This document shows, one piece after another, positions 1 to 7,105 of a stretch of DNA of 64,000 bases. The DNA is from an uncultured Lachnospiraceae bacterium (GTDB lineage: Bacteria > Bacillota > Clostridia > Lachnospirales > Lachnospiraceae), in contig CAJTMW010000011.1 in NCBI GenBank assembly GCA_910577275.1, positions 1-64,000 on the forward strand, written 5' to 3'. Each line of letters opens with the position of its first letter. Within the stretch, counting starts at the first letter, position 1. The notes beneath the pieces are model-generated. The model made no database searches, was not told the origin of the DNA, and worked only from the letters and a program-made list of their open reading frames with translations. The position numbers and the translations under genes were made by a program.

Positions 1-893
1 GTATTCCCCTGCAGGCAGGCAAGCACATAGGCTATATGCGAATCGTCCAGCTTCATGAAACGCTCCTTCACCACCGCTGCTGGCCTTTCCGCTCCCGCTA
101 TCCTCAAAATGGCATGGTCCGGCATCATCATCACGTCCACCATAAGCTCCACCAGTTCGTCCAGCTCCTCCCTCCGGCATCTCCCGCCGCTTAATAAGCC
201 CCCATACGAAATATTCTCCCGTATGGCGGTGCGGTAACGCTCCATCTGTCCTATCGTATCAGATGGATAAGGATTGATAGGATTAGTCTTGCTAAAATCA
301 GTTTTATTAAATTCAGTATTATTAGATTGTGATTTTGGAAATTCTTGAATTGTGGATTCCATCATTCCTGAATTGTGAAAATCACTATTCTTGAATTGTG
401 GTTCCGGAAATTCCTGATTTATATTCTCCAAAACCTCTGCATTGCGGTTATTGCCTGCCCTGTTCTCCAGCATTCCCGATGTTTCCTTTTCATCAGGATT
501 TTCCTCCTCTGGCAATGGCGCATCTTCCCTTACCATGAAATTCTTCACATAAATCACGTTGGGCTTCCCCAGCCCCAGGCGCTTTTTTTCTATCAGCCCG
601 ATGCCTTTACCTGTATCCAGCTCCTTCATAAGTTTTACCGCTTTCTGCATGCCGCAGTTCATCAGCTCCGCTGTCTCTTCTACCGTAAAGACAATGTAAA
701 CCCTGTCCTCTTCATCAATCCACCTGTTTTTGATGCTGAGCCCCATGCGGTCCAGCATCAGGCCGTATAAGACTTTTGCCTCACAGGAAAGGCTCCTGAA
801 GCATTCCGCTGTGAAAAGCATTTTCGGTATACGGTAAAAACTGTACTGTTCTGCTTCCATTCCATGGAAATAATCAAACTGGATTCCCTGCAT
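1..893 (-). CDS. repA: Replication initiator RepA (RepA_N family), 3' end outside window
   Basis: Open minus-strand frame of about 297 residues running off the left edge. It starts at an ATG at 891-893 (MQGIQFDYFHGMEAEQYSFY). The N-terminal part has the RepA_N pattern: an opening aromatic segment, then FYRIPKMLF, then LSCEAKVLYGLMLDRMGLS. This is the winged-helix initiator domain that binds origin repeats. A low-complexity Asn/Ser/Gln linker follows and coincides with a set of 23-bp DNA repeats. The C-terminal part (SGRCRREELDELVELMVDV onward) is helical and typical of the clostridial branch. Last gene of the ParA-ParB-RepA run. It should start replication of the circular form of the element. 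Family call is firm; completeness is unknown. Confidence 0.85.
   Translation of the reverse strand, partial: MQGIQFDYFHGMEAEQYSFYRIPKMLFTAECFRSLSCEAKVLYGLMLDRMGLSIKNRWIDEEDRVYIVFTVEETAELMNCGMQKAVKLMKELDTGKGIGLIEKKRLGLGKPNVIYVKNFMVREDAPLPEEENPDEKETSGMLENRAGNNRNAEVLENINQEFPEPQFKNSDFHNSGMMESTIQEFPKSQSNNTEFNKTDFSKTNPINPYPSDTIGQMERYRTAIRENISYGGLLSGGRCRREELDELVELMVDVMMMPDHAILRIAGAERPAAVVKERFMKLDDSHIAYVLACLQGN
318..432. repeat. 23-bp iteron array inside repA (probable replication origin)
   Basis: The motif attcytgaattgtg begins at 341, 364 and 387, exactly 23 bp apart. Degenerate copies sit at 318 and 410, again at 23-bp steps. Because 23 is not a multiple of three, each copy is read in a different frame, so the repetition is kept at DNA level and not for the protein. 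RepA_N replicons such as pAD1 are known to carry origin iterons within the rep coding sequence, so this is most likely the RepA binding array. Confidence 0.75.
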
Positions 894-1005
894 CTTCCAC
901 GCCTCCATTCCCCACAATCTTTTTATGGTTTTATCCACATAAAAACAGAGGCTGTTGTTCCTCTGCTCTTATGTGAAACAATATTTTATTTTTCAGCGGG
1001 ATATA

Positions 1006-1944
1006 TCAATCCGCCTGTATGTCCCCCTGTTCAAATCTCCATTTTTTCAGGAGGCCATAAATCACTTCCTCCATCTGCTCCGCTGAATAGTCCGCCGGGA
1101 AATATTCATTCAGCTTCTTCCTTTGTAACTTAACTGCCGGTGCTGCCGGTTTTTCATCAGAAAGAAGGATTTCTATCCCGTTTCCGTCCAGCTTCCTTAC
1201 CCTGCTTAACTCTTTCAGCTTCCTTGCCTGTGCCAGGCTGGGGAATACGCATAACCGCTGCATTGTCTGGTAAAGAATCTCCTGCACTTCCGGTTCCAGA
1301 TAGGATAATTCCACCCCAGCCCCAAAGGCAATGCGCTTTTCATCTACATAGTCAAGCAGGGGCTTTATAAGGAAAGTCAGGCGGATATAACGCTGTATCT
1401 GTGTAGAGCTCTCATTGGAATTGTCTGCAAGCGTCTCCCTTGAAGTCTTCCCCGCCGACTTCTGTCCAACTTGGTCAGAAGTTAAATCCGCCCTCCTTCC
1501 CTGCCGGTTCAGCACATCCAGCTTCATCTTATAGGCATAGGCTTTTTCGCTGTACAGAAGCTCTTCCCTCTGGATATTGGAATCCACCATAACCACGGTG
1601 GCTTCCTCGTCTGTCATTTTACGGATAAAGCATGGGGCCGTCTTAAGCCCCAGCAGTTCACAGGCCCTTTTCCGCCTGTGCCCCGATATAATCTCATATC
1701 CGCTTTCCTTCCCCGGCCGGACGAGCAGGGGGCTGATAATACCATGCTCCCTGACGCTCTCCACGGTCTCCTGCATTTTTTCATCGTCCAGCACCCGGAA
1801 TGGATGGGAATTGAATGGATGCAGCTGGTCAACAGCTATTTCCACAATCTCCCCGTCCGTTTTCCCGGTGTTGCCTTCCAGCCCGAACAGGGCATTCACA
1901 TCCGGCATTTGGATATTGGAAGCGCTGCTTTTCCTACCTGCCAT
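1006..1944 (-). CDS. parB: ParB/Spo0J-family partition protein
   Basis: 312 residues. The N-terminal ParB/sulfiredoxin-like domain (about 35-130) has the VDQLHPFNSHPF segment, the ISGHRRKRA motif of the CTP-binding pocket and the DSNIQREEL stretch. A helix-turn-helix central region (about 160-230, STQIQRYIRLTFL) follows, then a helical tail. It binds centromere-like sites and acts with the ParA ATPase encoded just upstream. Its start overlaps the parA end by 11 bp, so the two are translationally coupled. Here it most likely stabilises the excised, replicating element. A 112-bp gap separates it from repA. Confidence 0.88.
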   Translation of the reverse strand: MAGRKSSASNIQMPDVNALFGLEGNTGKTDGEIVEIAVDQLHPFNSHPFRVLDDEKMQETVESVREHGIISPLLVRPGKESGYEIISGHRRKRACELLGLKTAPCFIRKMTDEEATVVMVDSNIQREELLYSEKAYAYKMKLDVLNRQGRRADLTSDQVGQKSAGKTSRETLADNSNESSTQIQRYIRLTFLIKPLLDYVDEKRIAFGAGVELSYLEPEVQEILYQTMQRLCVFPSLAQARKLKELSRVRKLDGNGIEILLSDEKPAAPAVKLQRKKLNEYFPADYSAEQMEEVIYGLLKKWRFEQGDIQAD

Positions 1945-2737
1945 GCGCCAGCACCTCCTTTGTCAATGCCTCATATGCCATGGCTGCCCGCCCTTTCGGG
2001 TCATGTGCAAAGATGCTCTTCCCCTCCGCGCTTGCCTCCGCCACACGCACCGACAGGGGGATATAATTCTCAAATACCGGTATCCTCTGCCCGTAGTTTC
2101 CGCGCACCATATCCATAATCTCCTTTGCATAGTTTGTACGGGCGTCCACCATGGTCAGCAGGATTCCCTCAAAATCCAGCGCCGGATTAATGCGCTTCTT
2201 TATCCTCATAATCGTTGCAGTCAGCTGTTCCAGCCCCTTTAAGGATAAGTACTGTGCCTGCAGGGGAATGAGTACCGTGTCTGCCGCCGCAAGCGCATTG
2301 ATTGTCAGCATTCCAAGGGAAGGCATACAGTCAATGATAATGTAGTCAAAATACGGTGCTGCCGTCTCTATGTATTCTTTCAGCATGTACTCCCTGCTCA
2401 TGGCGCTGGTCAGCGATACTTCCACTGCCGCAAGGTCAATGTTTGCCGGGAGGAACCGCACCCCTTCCTCATGGGAAAGCAGCCCATACTCTGCATCTAC
2501 TTCCTTCCCTTCCATAACAGATGTGATTGCCGTGGCAAGCGTTTTATCCAGCCTGTCCGGCTCCCTTTCCCCCATGCTTGCAGTAAGGCTGGCCTGCGGG
2601 TCGGAATCAATGAGCAAAACCCTGTTCCCTGCCCTTGCAAGCCCGATGCCTAAATTCACCGTGGTGGTTGTCTTTGACACGCCGCCTTTCTGGTTTGCGG
2701 CGGCGATGACCTTACACTTTTTTCCTGTTGTTCCCAT
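1934..2737 (-). CDS. parA: ParA-family partition ATPase
   Basis: 267 residues. The deviant Walker A motif KGGVSKTTTTVNL lies near residues 18-30; the usual Gly before Lys-Thr-Thr is Ser here. A Walker A' segment (LLIDSDPQASLT) and a Walker B segment (YIIIDCMPSLG) follow. This is the Soj/ParA type that forms nucleoid-bound ATP dimers and moves ParB-loaded DNA. It sits first in the parA-parB-repA run, 17 bp after the DUF5348 gene. Length matches the short, non-autoregulatory ParA class without an N-terminal DNA-binding domain. Confidence 0.9.
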   Translation of the reverse strand: MGTTGKKCKVIAAANQKGGVSKTTTTVNLGIGLARAGNRVLLIDSDPQASLTASMGEREPDRLDKTLATAITSVMEGKEVDAEYGLLSHEEGVRFLPANIDLAAVEVSLTSAMSREYMLKEYIETAAPYFDYIIIDCMPSLGMLTINALAAADTVLIPLQAQYLSLKGLEQLTATIMRIKKRINPALDFEGILLTMVDARTNYAKEIMDMVRGNYGQRIPVFENYIPLSVRVAEASAEGKSIFAHDPKGRAAMAYEALTKEVLAHGR

Positions 2738-2754
2738 ATATCCCCTCCTCCTTC

Positions 2755-3189
2755 CTATCTCACGCGGACTTCCAGCCCTTCCATGGGGGTATCCTCATAT
2801 CCCATAAGGTAATAATCTTCCCCGTCATGCTCTACTTTCGTCTGCACCCAGCAGGGAGTCCCGTCAGGACCATCCTGCACTAAAGCTTCAATCAGGCTCC
2901 CGCTGCGGTAACAGTATCCTTTCTCTGTCCTGTATCCCCCGCTTTCATCCCGGTGTAAAGTGCCGGTCTCCCGGACCGGGCGGAAAAGGTATTCAATACT
3001 GCCGCCGATGTCAGCCAGCTTCCCCATGATTTTCTGCATTTCCCTTAACTGGAAAAGCTGGCCGCTGTCCTTATGGTCAACATGCAGCCCCCTTAAGTCT
3101 GCATGTTCGTCATAAGTGGTAATACTTAAAATATCATCAATCCGGCATTTCAATCCTTCCATCTGTACCAATGCCATGCTTAACTCCAT
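2755..3189 (-). CDS. DUF5348 domain protein
   Basis: About 144 residues. The C-terminal half (GTPCWVQTKVEHDGEDYYL, then MEGLEVRVR at the end) matches my memory of DUF5348, a small family of unknown function carried by Firmicutes conjugative elements. The N-terminal half is helical (LFQLREMQKIMGKLADIGG). I chose the ATG at 3189 because GGAGG lies eight bases upstream; the ATG at 3198 is only three bases from it. The 5' end overlaps the SymE-like gene by about 10 bp. It may modulate maintenance or transfer, but nothing in the sequence gives a function. Confidence 0.6.
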   Translation of the reverse strand: MELSMALVQMEGLKCRIDDILSITTYDEHADLRGLHVDHKDSGQLFQLREMQKIMGKLADIGGSIEYLFRPVRETGTLHRDESGGYRTEKGYCYRSGSLIEALVQDGPDGTPCWVQTKVEHDGEDYYLMGYEDTPMEGLEVRVR

Positions 3190-3437
3190 CTCATGCACCT
3201 CCCTAACGGACTGTTGTATCTCGGCGCGGGCTCCGCCACCATTGCCGCCTCCTCGTCCTCATCATGCCCGTCCTCGCATTTCTCCACAATGAGCCTGTTC
3301 CCTTCCTGTGTGACAGTTACCTTATCGCCCACAAAAAATCCCAATGGCCTGAGCCATTTCCCCTGTATGATAATCTGTGGATGGTGCGTATAATTTTTCC
3401 CGCTCCCGCTGTATATCTTTAATGTCCTTACCTTCAT
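3180..3437 (-). CDS. SymE-like toxin-fold protein
   Basis: About 85 residues from an ATG with AGGAGG nine bases upstream. The core reads RTLKIYSGSG, PQIIIQGKWL, LGFFVGDKVTV, RLIVEKCED. This is the SymE/AbrB-like swapped-hairpin pattern of the type I addiction module SymE family. An acidic tail (DGHDEDEEAA) follows. E. coli SymE is an RNA/DNA-condensing toxin repressed by antisense RNA. Here the gene lies inside an element operon, so it may be a domesticated DNA-binding relative and not a toxin. I saw no clear antisense promoter. A longer upstream start at 3461 is in frame but lacks a ribosome site. Confidence 0.6.
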   Translation of the reverse strand: MKVRTLKIYSGSGKNYTHHPQIIIQGKWLRPLGFFVGDKVTVTQEGNRLIVEKCEDGHDEDEEAAMVAEPAPRYNSPLGRCMRWS

Positions 3438-3496
3438 ATAAAATATCCTCCTTCTGCACATACACTTCTATAATACTGGAAATCCTCTGTCTGGCT

Positions 3497-3961
3497 TCAC
3501 ATTCCAAATGCAGATAAATCTACCGGGAAACAGTATTCCGGATAACGTACTTTGACTGCTTCCCAGAAATAGACTGCATATTCACAGCAGAACAAATCTT
3601 CCACTGTATAACGCCGGCACTCTGTTACCTTTTCTTCCCCTTCAAGGGTATATGCGCTGGGCGTACCATTGCAGAAAAGATTAAATGCCATCCGCACCAC
3701 CCTTGCGCTTCCGCTGGTAATCCAGCCTTCCTCAAGGCATTCCGTCTTTATAAAATCGTCTTCAAAGTCATAAATCCGTTCCACGTTCCGTCTGGTATCC
3801 CCGTTTATCCCAAGGCAGTAAGCCAGCGCCTTATGGTATACATCCCCGGACCTACAGTTCTGCAGGAAGTTCCTGTAGAACATTTCATGCTCCCGGTCCT
3901 TAAAGACGATTGCACGGTTGTTCCCTTTACTCCTGTTTACTGTCACAGCACATCCTCCCAT
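3497..3961 (-). CDS. DUF6075 family protein
   Basis: 154 residues, start ATG with AGGAGG seven bases upstream. The pattern FKDREHEMFYRNFL, VYHKALAYCLGINGDTRRN, IYDFEDDFIKTECLEEGW and SGSARVVRMAFNLF is what I recall for DUF6075, a family of unknown function carried on the replication-module side of Lachnospiraceae conjugative elements. No membrane segment, signal peptide or catalytic motif is evident. It is the first gene inside the element border and probably heads the run that ends with repA. Confidence 0.55.
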   Translation of the reverse strand: MGGCAVTVNRSKGNNRAIVFKDREHEMFYRNFLQNCRSGDVYHKALAYCLGINGDTRRNVERIYDFEDDFIKTECLEEGWITSGSARVVRMAFNLFCNGTPSAYTLEGEEKVTECRRYTVEDLFCCEYAVYFWEAVKVRYPEYCFPVDLSAFGM

Positions 3962-4066
3962 TTAATTTCCTCCTGTAATCATCAGCAAATTTTCAGTTAC
4001 TAAGGCGTATGGTTGACATTTCCTCCCTGAATGTCTAAACTCTATATCAGGCAGTTTAGCTTTTAC

Positions 4067-4123
4067 TTACCGGCTCTGCGTCCTATCTTCCGGGCAAAGG
4101 AATAGGACCGCATCAGCCGGTAA
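4067..4123. repeat. Imperfect inverted repeat in the element end
   Basis: ttaccggct (4067-4075) pairs with agccggtaa (4115-4123), and the inner tcctat (4081-4086) with atagga (4102-4107). This interrupted hairpin lies in the 373-base gene-free stretch 3962-4334 between the DUF6075 gene and the broken peptidase. It could be a recombinase or transcript-end structure of the element. No gene is visible in this stretch. Confidence 0.4.
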
Positions 4124-4251
4124 ACCAAAAGCCAATCCAGTCCTATATAGAATACTTTTACATGGGAAATAACATTTCCTTTAACGAACCGCCTTGTGTT
4201 ACGTTATTGCAAACCGCTATTTCCCCTTAGATTTTTTAATAAAACAGGCCT

Positions 4252-4297
4252 GTCCTACCGCCAAATCTTATGCCTGAAAGGCATTTTTTCGTAGGAC
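4252..4297 (+). terminator. Nested hairpin with T-run near the element border
   Basis: atgcct-gaa-aggcat (4270-4284) is a perfect 6-bp stem followed by tttttt. It is nested inside gtcctac (4252-4258) and gtaggac (4291-4297). The inner stem has the form of a rho-independent terminator for rightward transcription leaving the element, and could shield the border from read-through. Confidence 0.45.
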
Positions 4298-4334
4298 TAA
4301 ATCAGCGGAACCCCTTATATTTACTAGGTTCTTA

Positions 4335-4748
4335 CTAACTTAACAACATAATAACACGCTCCCCTGAATCGATTACCGCTATCAGAACATTCCTGCCGGT
4401 TAAATAGGGTTCCCTCGAAGTTACCGGGAAAATACAGGAAGCCTGCTTTCCCTGAAGTGTGGAAAAATAAAGTCTTTTGGGCTTTTCCACGTATTCCACC
4501 TCGTCCAGTTGTGTGAAGGTGTCAATCAGTTCTTCCGGTATGGTGACAATCGCATATCCCGCTATCAGTTCCTCCACCTGAATCACGTTGCTTTGCAGCC
4601 TTTTGATATCCCCGTTGTATTTTACAATCAGCTCCCACTTTCCCGTAGCTTCGAGATAGCCGACTCCCAGCTGCCCGGATTTTTGGCGCTGCGCTTCCTC
4701 TACCTCAAGCGCCAGATTAAGCAGATTTTCCAATTTCTGATTTGCCAT
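4335..4748 (-). pseudogene. Truncated S8 (subtilisin-like) peptidase, 5' fragment
   Basis: The fragment starts at an ATG with GGAGG five bases upstream and runs 137 residues. It carries the N-terminal prodomain-like region of clostridial S8 peptidases (the Csp-like family). It ends shortly after VLIAVIDSG, the segment holding the catalytic Asp, with an unrelated tail of seven residues. The catalytic His and Ser regions are absent, so no active protease is made. The break coincides with the start of the mobile element to the left, which makes this gene the likely integration target. The remainder should lie at the far side of the element. Confidence 0.7.
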
Positions 4749-4778
4749 AAAGCCTCCGTCTGCATTGCGTCTGCATCG

Positions 4779-4840
4779 CATCTGCCAGGCAGTTTATTAT
4801 AAGAAAATCACAACTGTCTATGGCATCTGCCAGGCAGTTT
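4779..4840. repeat. 17-bp direct repeat upstream of the peptidase
   Basis: catctgccaggcagttt occurs at 4779-4795 and again at 4824-4840, 45 bp apart, in the 5' region of the S8 peptidase fragment. This could be a regulator site or a leftover duplication. Nothing else is visible between 4841 and 4982. Confidence 0.45.
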
Positions 4841-4982
4841 CACAGACCGTTTCAATTATTTTTACTCTATGCAGCGCCTTTGATTTATGTGCGGCTTCCT
4901 TCTCTTATTTCACATAAAAAAGCTGCTGCGTATGGAATTTTTAACGCAACAGCCATTTTCTAAATTAATATCTTTTAATGTT

Positions 4983-6074
4983 CTATGAGTAATTATCCGC
5001 CAACCGGAAAAATTCTTCCTTAACGGCAAGAAAAGCTTCCAGAAGCTTAGGAGAAAAGCATCCGCATTCTCCGTTGAGAATCATGTTGTAAGCCGTCTCC
5101 TTGTCAAAGGCTTTTTTGTAGACTCTCTCCGCCACCAGCGCGTCAAAAACGTCGGCGATGGACACTATCTGCGCCGCAATATTGATTTCGTCTCCCTTCA
5201 GTCCGTCAGGATACCCGCGTCCGTCATATCTCTCATGATGATGGCGGCAGATATCATAGCAATAGCTGGAATATTCCTCATCATCCAAATGAACGAAAGA
5301 AGCTATCATTTCGGCGCCCTTGGAGGTATGCTCCTTCATCACCTCAAACTCTTCCTTGGTAAGCCTTCCCGGCTTTAACAAAATGCCGTCCGGCACCGTG
5401 ATTTTTCCGATATCGTGCATTGCCGCCGCCTGGCTGATAATATCGATTTTCTCTGCTGTCAGTCCGTATTCCGGGAATCTTTTCTCGATTTCTTCCGCCA
5501 ATGCTCTGGTAAAAACACGGATTCGTTTAACGTGCAGGCCGGACTCCATATTCCTGAATTCCACCACGTTACTCATGGCTTCTATCATAGCGTCATTTGC
5601 AGTACGGAGCTTTTGGGCCTGGGCTTTCAGGAGAGCGTTCTGTTCTTCCAGTTCCGCCGTCTGCGATTTCACAAGGGACTCTAACTGGGTCTTGTAAGAA
5701 TATAAGTCAATATTGTTTTTGACCATCTGCTTTACTACAGGCGCATGATACGGCTTGTGGATGTATTCCACCACCCCGTATTCATATCCCCGGCGTTCGT
5801 ATTCAACAGACGTTTCGCCCGTTATCATAATAATGGGGATTTGAGGAATTAAATCCTGATTCTTTAACTGTTCAAGCACCTCGAAGCCGTTCATGACGGG
5901 CATCACTACATCAAGAAGCACAGCCGCCACGGAATCAATATTTTCCATCAGCATACGGAGACCTTCTTCTCCGTTTTCCGCCTCCAGAATCTCGTACTCA
6001 TCCCTGAAAATTTCCGCCAGCATCTCGCGGTTTATTTCCATATCTTCAACGATTAGTATCGTATTTTTCTTCAT
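4983..6074 (-). CDS. Response regulator with HD-GYP domain (c-di-GMP phosphodiesterase type)
   Basis: 363 residues from the ATG at 6074, with GGAGG seven bases upstream. A receiver domain (about 1-120) has the phospho-acceptor Asp55 in LLDVVMPVMNG and the conserved Lys in IHKPYH. A short coiled linker (KSQTAELEEQNALLKAQAQ) follows, then an HD-GYP domain with HD at about 220-221 (AAAMHDIGKI), the HHHER segment and GYP at about 287-289 (YDGRGYPDGL). HD-GYP proteins hydrolyse c-di-GMP or related dinucleotides, and all key metal-binding motifs are present. No histidine kinase gene is adjacent, so the partner is unlinked. Monocistronic by spacing. Confidence 0.88.
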   Translation of the reverse strand: MKKNTILIVEDMEINREMLAEIFRDEYEILEAENGEEGLRMLMENIDSVAAVLLDVVMPVMNGFEVLEQLKNQDLIPQIPIIMITGETSVEYERRGYEYGVVEYIHKPYHAPVVKQMVKNNIDLYSYKTQLESLVKSQTAELEEQNALLKAQAQKLRTANDAMIEAMSNVVEFRNMESGLHVKRIRVFTRALAEEIEKRFPEYGLTAEKIDIISQAAAMHDIGKITVPDGILLKPGRLTKEEFEVMKEHTSKGAEMIASFVHLDDEEYSSYCYDICRHHHERYDGRGYPDGLKGDEINIAAQIVSIADVFDALVAERVYKKAFDKETAYNMILNGECGCFSPKLLEAFLAVKEEFFRLADNYS

Positions 6075-6096
6075 TGCTAGCCTCCACTTATATAAT

Positions 6097-6948
6097 TCAA
6101 ATTTGCCAGAGCACTGTTTTATCCACATGCGAAAGATTATGGCAGCCCGTTTGTGCCATAAAGCTCTTAAGTTCCTTATTCATATTGCTTATCTTTTCAA
6201 AAAAATCCTTTGCCCCGCCCGGGGACTCTGCAGACGCCCGCTTCATAAATACCGCCTTTGCTCCTGATGCAAGCGCTTTAAAGACATCCAGGCCGCTTCT
6301 TATTTCACAGTCCACAAATACCGGTATCCGCGCGTCTACCGCCTTTAAAACATCCGGCAATGCCATGAAAGGTGAAACCGTATACCTTAAAAGGCTCTCA
6401 TGGGCTGACATCACTATTCCCCCCACACCTGCCACAGCACATTTGTAGGCGTCTTTTTGGCTCAGGATTCCTTTTACAATAAAGGGAACCGATGCGGCGG
6501 AAACAAATTCCCGGATTTCTTCCATGCTTTTAGACGCATCCTCCTTACCCAAACCAGGGGAGAGGTCTATTCCAACCGCAAGCGCTCCGCACTTTTGTGC
6601 CTGTTCAATTTGAGAAAACACAATTCTGTTATCGGCATAAGGTCTGATAATCTTGATAGCCGCAGCGCCTGTATCTGAAATTTCCGAAAGCTTTTCTTTT
6701 TCCTCTGTATCGACCCAGAAAAGCAAACCGGCCTTTTCGGCTCCTCTGGCCGTTTCGATAACATCCGTTTTATGTACATCACCTAAATCAGTCGGCATCG
6801 ACACCATAATAGGAGACGTGAATTTTTTTCCATATATGTCAAACGAAGTATCAGGCTCCCTGCTGTCAATATACCGTGTTTCCACAAGCAGCGAATCAAA
6901 ATAATCTCTTGTATAGAGACCGGAACCGCCCTGTTTTTCGTACTCCAT
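6097..6948 (-). CDS. FMN-dependent alpha-hydroxy acid dehydrogenase-like protein (divergent)
   Basis: 283 residues, start with AGGAG seven bases upstream. The fold of the lactate/glycolate oxidase family is visible: RDYFDSLLVETRYIDSREPDT, FDIYGKKFTSPIMVSMP, VPFIVKGILSQKDAYKCAVAG, FVDCEIRSGLDVFKALASGA. The active-site segment that usually reads SNHGGR is MSAHESLL, and the protein is shorter than the usual 340-370 residues. The catalytic His is kept but the following Gly-Gly-Arg is lost. It probably binds FMN; its substrate is unclear. It ends 22 bp before the HD-GYP gene. Confidence 0.65.
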   Translation of the reverse strand: MEYEKQGGSGLYTRDYFDSLLVETRYIDSREPDTSFDIYGKKFTSPIMVSMPTDLGDVHKTDVIETARGAEKAGLLFWVDTEEKEKLSEISDTGAAAIKIIRPYADNRIVFSQIEQAQKCGALAVGIDLSPGLGKEDASKSMEEIREFVSAASVPFIVKGILSQKDAYKCAVAGVGGIVMSAHESLLRYTVSPFMALPDVLKAVDARIPVFVDCEIRSGLDVFKALASGAKAVFMKRASAESPGGAKDFFEKISNMNKELKSFMAQTGCHNLSHVDKTVLWQI

Positions 6949-7105
6949 GGCTGCTCTCCTGTTTTTCTCATGTGTGTTTTTATCTTAACGGATATCACTA
7001 AAAAAGTCAATAACCCTGCTGTATTCTGCGTGGAAATCGATTGGAACGGCAAGTTTGCGGCGTTCAAAGAAAATTCCGGGCGGAAAATACGTTTCTGTAA
7101 GGATT

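Larger units (their letters stand above)
1..4362. mobile_element. End of an integrated plasmid-like / conjugative element
   Basis: Six leftward genes (DUF6075, SymE-like, DUF5348, ParA, ParB, RepA_N) form a replication and partition module of the type found near one end of Lachnospiraceae integrative conjugative elements and plasmids. The module stops at an S8 peptidase gene broken immediately after its catalytic Asp, so I place the element/chromosome border near 4355-4365. The other end, the recombinase and the transfer genes are outside the window. Which integrase family moved it cannot be seen. The exact border is an inference from where the peptidase homology is lost. Confidence 0.6.
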
